Part shown: positions 4,689 to 6,178 of the stretch, one piece after another
Numbering within the stretch: position 1 is the first letter of the stretch
How the letters are laid out: each line of letters opens with the position of its first letter
Source: Bacteroidaceae bacterium
Lineage (GTDB): Bacteria > Bacteroidota > Bacteroidia > Bacteroidales > Bacteroidaceae
Reading direction: 5' to 3'
Length of the DNA stretch: 6,178 bases
NCBI GenBank assembly: GCA_017961965.1
Contig: JAGCWG010000271.1
Span: 1 to 6,178 of the forward strand
Made by a program: the position numbers and the translations under genes
Notes under the pieces: model-generated
The model's input: only the letters and a program-made list of their open reading frames with translations
What the model was told of the DNA's origin: nothing
Databases searched by the model: none

Positions 4689-6178
4689 TTATTCTGCTGA
4701 ATAGTCAATCTTGCTCATACGTACGTAAGTTGCATAGCGGTGCTGTGCAGCCTTCTTAGCAGCATCGAAGAGCTCCTGTGCCTCTGCTGGCTTAACCTTC
4801 TTGAGTGAGAGGTAACGAACCTCACCATCAAGGAATGCCTGGAAGTTATCCCAGTTAGGCTCCTTTGAGTCGAGCTGGAATGGGTTCTTGCCCTGCTCTG
4901 CGAGACGTGGGTCGAAGCGCCAGAGGTGCCAGTAACCACACTCAACAGCCTTAGCTTCCTCAGCCTGGCTCTTACCCATACCACCCTTAGCCTTAAGACC
5001 GTGGTTGATACATGGAGCGTAAGCGATTACGAGTGATGGACCTGGATAAGCCTCTGCCTCGCGGATAGCCTTGAGACACTGTGCGTTGTCTGCTCCCATT
5101 GCAACCTGAGCAACGTAAACGTAGCCGTAAGTTGACTGCATGAGACCGAGATCCTTCTTTGTGATGCGCTTACCACCTGCAGCGAACTGAGCGATAGCAC
5201 CGATTGGAGTAGCCTTAGATGACTGACCACCTGTGTTAGAGTAAACCTCAGTATCGATAACGAAGATGTTGATGTCCTCACCTGATGCGAGAGCGTGGTC
5301 AAGACCGCCGTAACCGATATCGTAAGAAGCACCGTCACCACCGATGATCCACTGTGAACGCTTAACGAGGTAGTGTGAAAGCTCAGAGAGCTGCTTGCAA
5401 GTTGGGCAACCAGCCTCACGACCTGCCTGGATAGCTGGAGCGAGCTTAGCAGCAGCAGCCTTTGAAGCCTCTGCATTGTCCTTGCCTGCAATCCACTCCT
5501 CAGCAGCTGCCTTGAACTCAGCTGGAGTGTCATCCTTAGCGATAAGCTCCTGAAGGAGAGTTACGATACGAGCACGCATCTTCTTGTTTGCGATAGTCAT
5601 ACCGAGACCGAACTCACAGAAGTCCTCGAAGAGTGAGTTAGCCCATGCTGGACCCTGACCCTTCTCGTTCTTTGTATATGGAGTTGATGGGATAGAACCT
5701 GAGTAGATAGAAGAACATCCTGTAGCGTTAGCAACCATCTCACGGTCACCGAAGAGCTGAGAGATGAGCTTAACGTATGGAGTCTCACCACAACCAGAAC
5801 ATGCACCTGAGAACTCGAAGAGTGGAGTTGCGAACTGGCTGAGACGTGGGTTAGACTTGAAGTCGATGAGATCCTGCTTTGACTTAACGTTCTTAACGCA
5901 GTAGTCCCAGTTAGCAGCCTCACCAAGCTGTCCCTCGAGTGGAACCATCTTGAGAGCCTTCTCGCCCTTAGTACCAAGACATACGTCAACACAGTTACCA
6001 CAACCGAGACAGTCCATAACGCCTACCTGGATGCGGAACTGCATACCCTTGAGCTGTGCTGGAGCCTTGATTTCGATCTTGTCTGCGTTGAGACCTGCAG
6101 CTTCCTTCTCATCCATAGCGAATGGACGGATACAAGCGTGAGGACAAACGAATGCACACTTGTTACACTGGCAACATG
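4689..6178 (-). CDS. nifJ: pyruvate:ferredoxin oxidoreductase, C-terminal part (5' end outside window)
   Basis: This homodimeric cytoplasmic enzyme oxidises pyruvate with CoA to acetyl-CoA and CO2 and reduces ferredoxin. It is central to anaerobic catabolism. About 495 codons are visible out of a family length near 1,180. The frame stays open to the window edge, so the ATG at 6116 is internal and not a start. Reading from the edge, CxxCxxCxxxCP is at visible residues 1-12 and a second cluster motif, CLGCGNCVDVC, is at 56-66. Together these are the two-cluster ferredoxin domain. The thiamine-diphosphate domain follows. The proximal cluster ligands are all present: ACSGC (Cys126, Cys129), TGCSS (Cys154) and YAPCINHG (Cys389). 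The thiamine signature GDGASYDIGYGGLDHA lies near 280-295 and VYSNTGGQ at 311-318. Codon use appears restricted, as in highly expressed genes. A strong terminator follows. I see no break or missing key residue. Confidence 0.96.
   Translation of the reverse strand, partial: CCQCNKCAFVCPHACIRPFAMDEKEAAGLNADKIEIKAPAQLKGMQFRIQVGVMDCLGCGNCVDVCLGTKGEKALKMVPLEGQLGEAANWDYCVKNVKSKQDLIDFKSNPRLSQFATPLFEFSGACSGCGETPYVKLISQLFGDREMVANATGCSSIYSGSIPSTPYTKNEKGQGPAWANSLFEDFCEFGLGMTIANKKMRARIVTLLQELIAKDDTPAEFKAAAEEWIAGKDNAEASKAAAAKLAPAIQAGREAGCPTCKQLSELSHYLVKRSQWIIGGDGASYDIGYGGLDHALASGEDINIFVIDTEVYSNTGGQSSKATPIGAIAQFAAGGKRITKKDLGLMQSTYGYVYVAQVAMGADNAQCLKAIREAEAYPGPSLVIAYAPCINHGLKAKGGMGKSQAEEAKAVECGYWHLWRFDPRLAEQGKNPFQLDSKEPNWDNFQAFLDGEVRYLSLKKVKPAEAQELFDAAKKAAQHRYATYVRMSKIDYSAE

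Noticed and set aside
4715..6001. Long alternative frames inside nifJ
   Set aside because: They are Ser/Leu/Arg-rich translations with no domain. They arise from the restricted codon use of nifJ on the same strand.
6114..6116. ATG in the nifJ frame as a start codon
   Set aside because: The frame continues upstream to the window edge and encodes a perfect CxxCxxCxxxCP cluster motif, so this Met is internal.

Overview
The window looks like chromosome from a Bacteroidota, most likely of the Prevotella/Segatella type. The evidence is a lipoprotein C10 (streptopain-like) peptidase, promoter-like TAnnTTTG boxes in place of sigma70 boxes, AT-rich start regions with no Shine-Dalgarno sequence, and pyruvate:ferredoxin oxidoreductase as a core enzyme. 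The genus is inferred from gene content; no alignment was run. Every gene I can support lies on the minus strand, so in transcription order the window runs from its right end to its left.

Right end (4689-6178): the 3' portion of pyruvate:ferredoxin oxidoreductase (nifJ/por). It carries two [4Fe-4S] ferredoxin motifs and the complete thiamine-diphosphate domain, and it ends in a strong 11-bp hairpin terminator (4624-4659).

Middle (3662-4609): a compact three-gene accessory operon. The order is a DUF3791-type small protein, a DUF3990 protein that resembles an ADP-ribosyltransferase, and an unassigned 75-residue protein. The first two overlap by ATGA and the third starts 4 bp after the second. 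The pattern suggests a toxin-antitoxin or defence-type module, but this is inferred from architecture only. A terminator (3432-3461) follows the operon. Between the last stop codon and that terminator sits a 154-bp element bounded by perfect 17-bp inverted repeats, which looks like a MITE or an IS remnant. The first gene starts only 14 bp beyond the nifJ terminator, so its promoter is unexplained.

Centre-left (2272-3306): galE, UDP-glucose 4-epimerase. It has a good Bacteroidota promoter (3338-3367) overlapped by a TTTGCAT-N8-ATGCAAA palindrome, and three stem-loops follow its stop codon.

Left (56-1705): a secreted lipoprotein peptidase of family C10. It has an inhibitory prodomain and the Cys and His of the catalytic dyad, but an unusual C-terminal active-site motif. 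Two candidate promoters lie upstream. One shares a 12-base string with the galE promoter and would give a leader of nearly 300 nt.

nifJ and galE are housekeeping genes with codon use that looks restrained. The three-gene operon and the peptidase gene are more AT-rich and look like accessory cargo between them.
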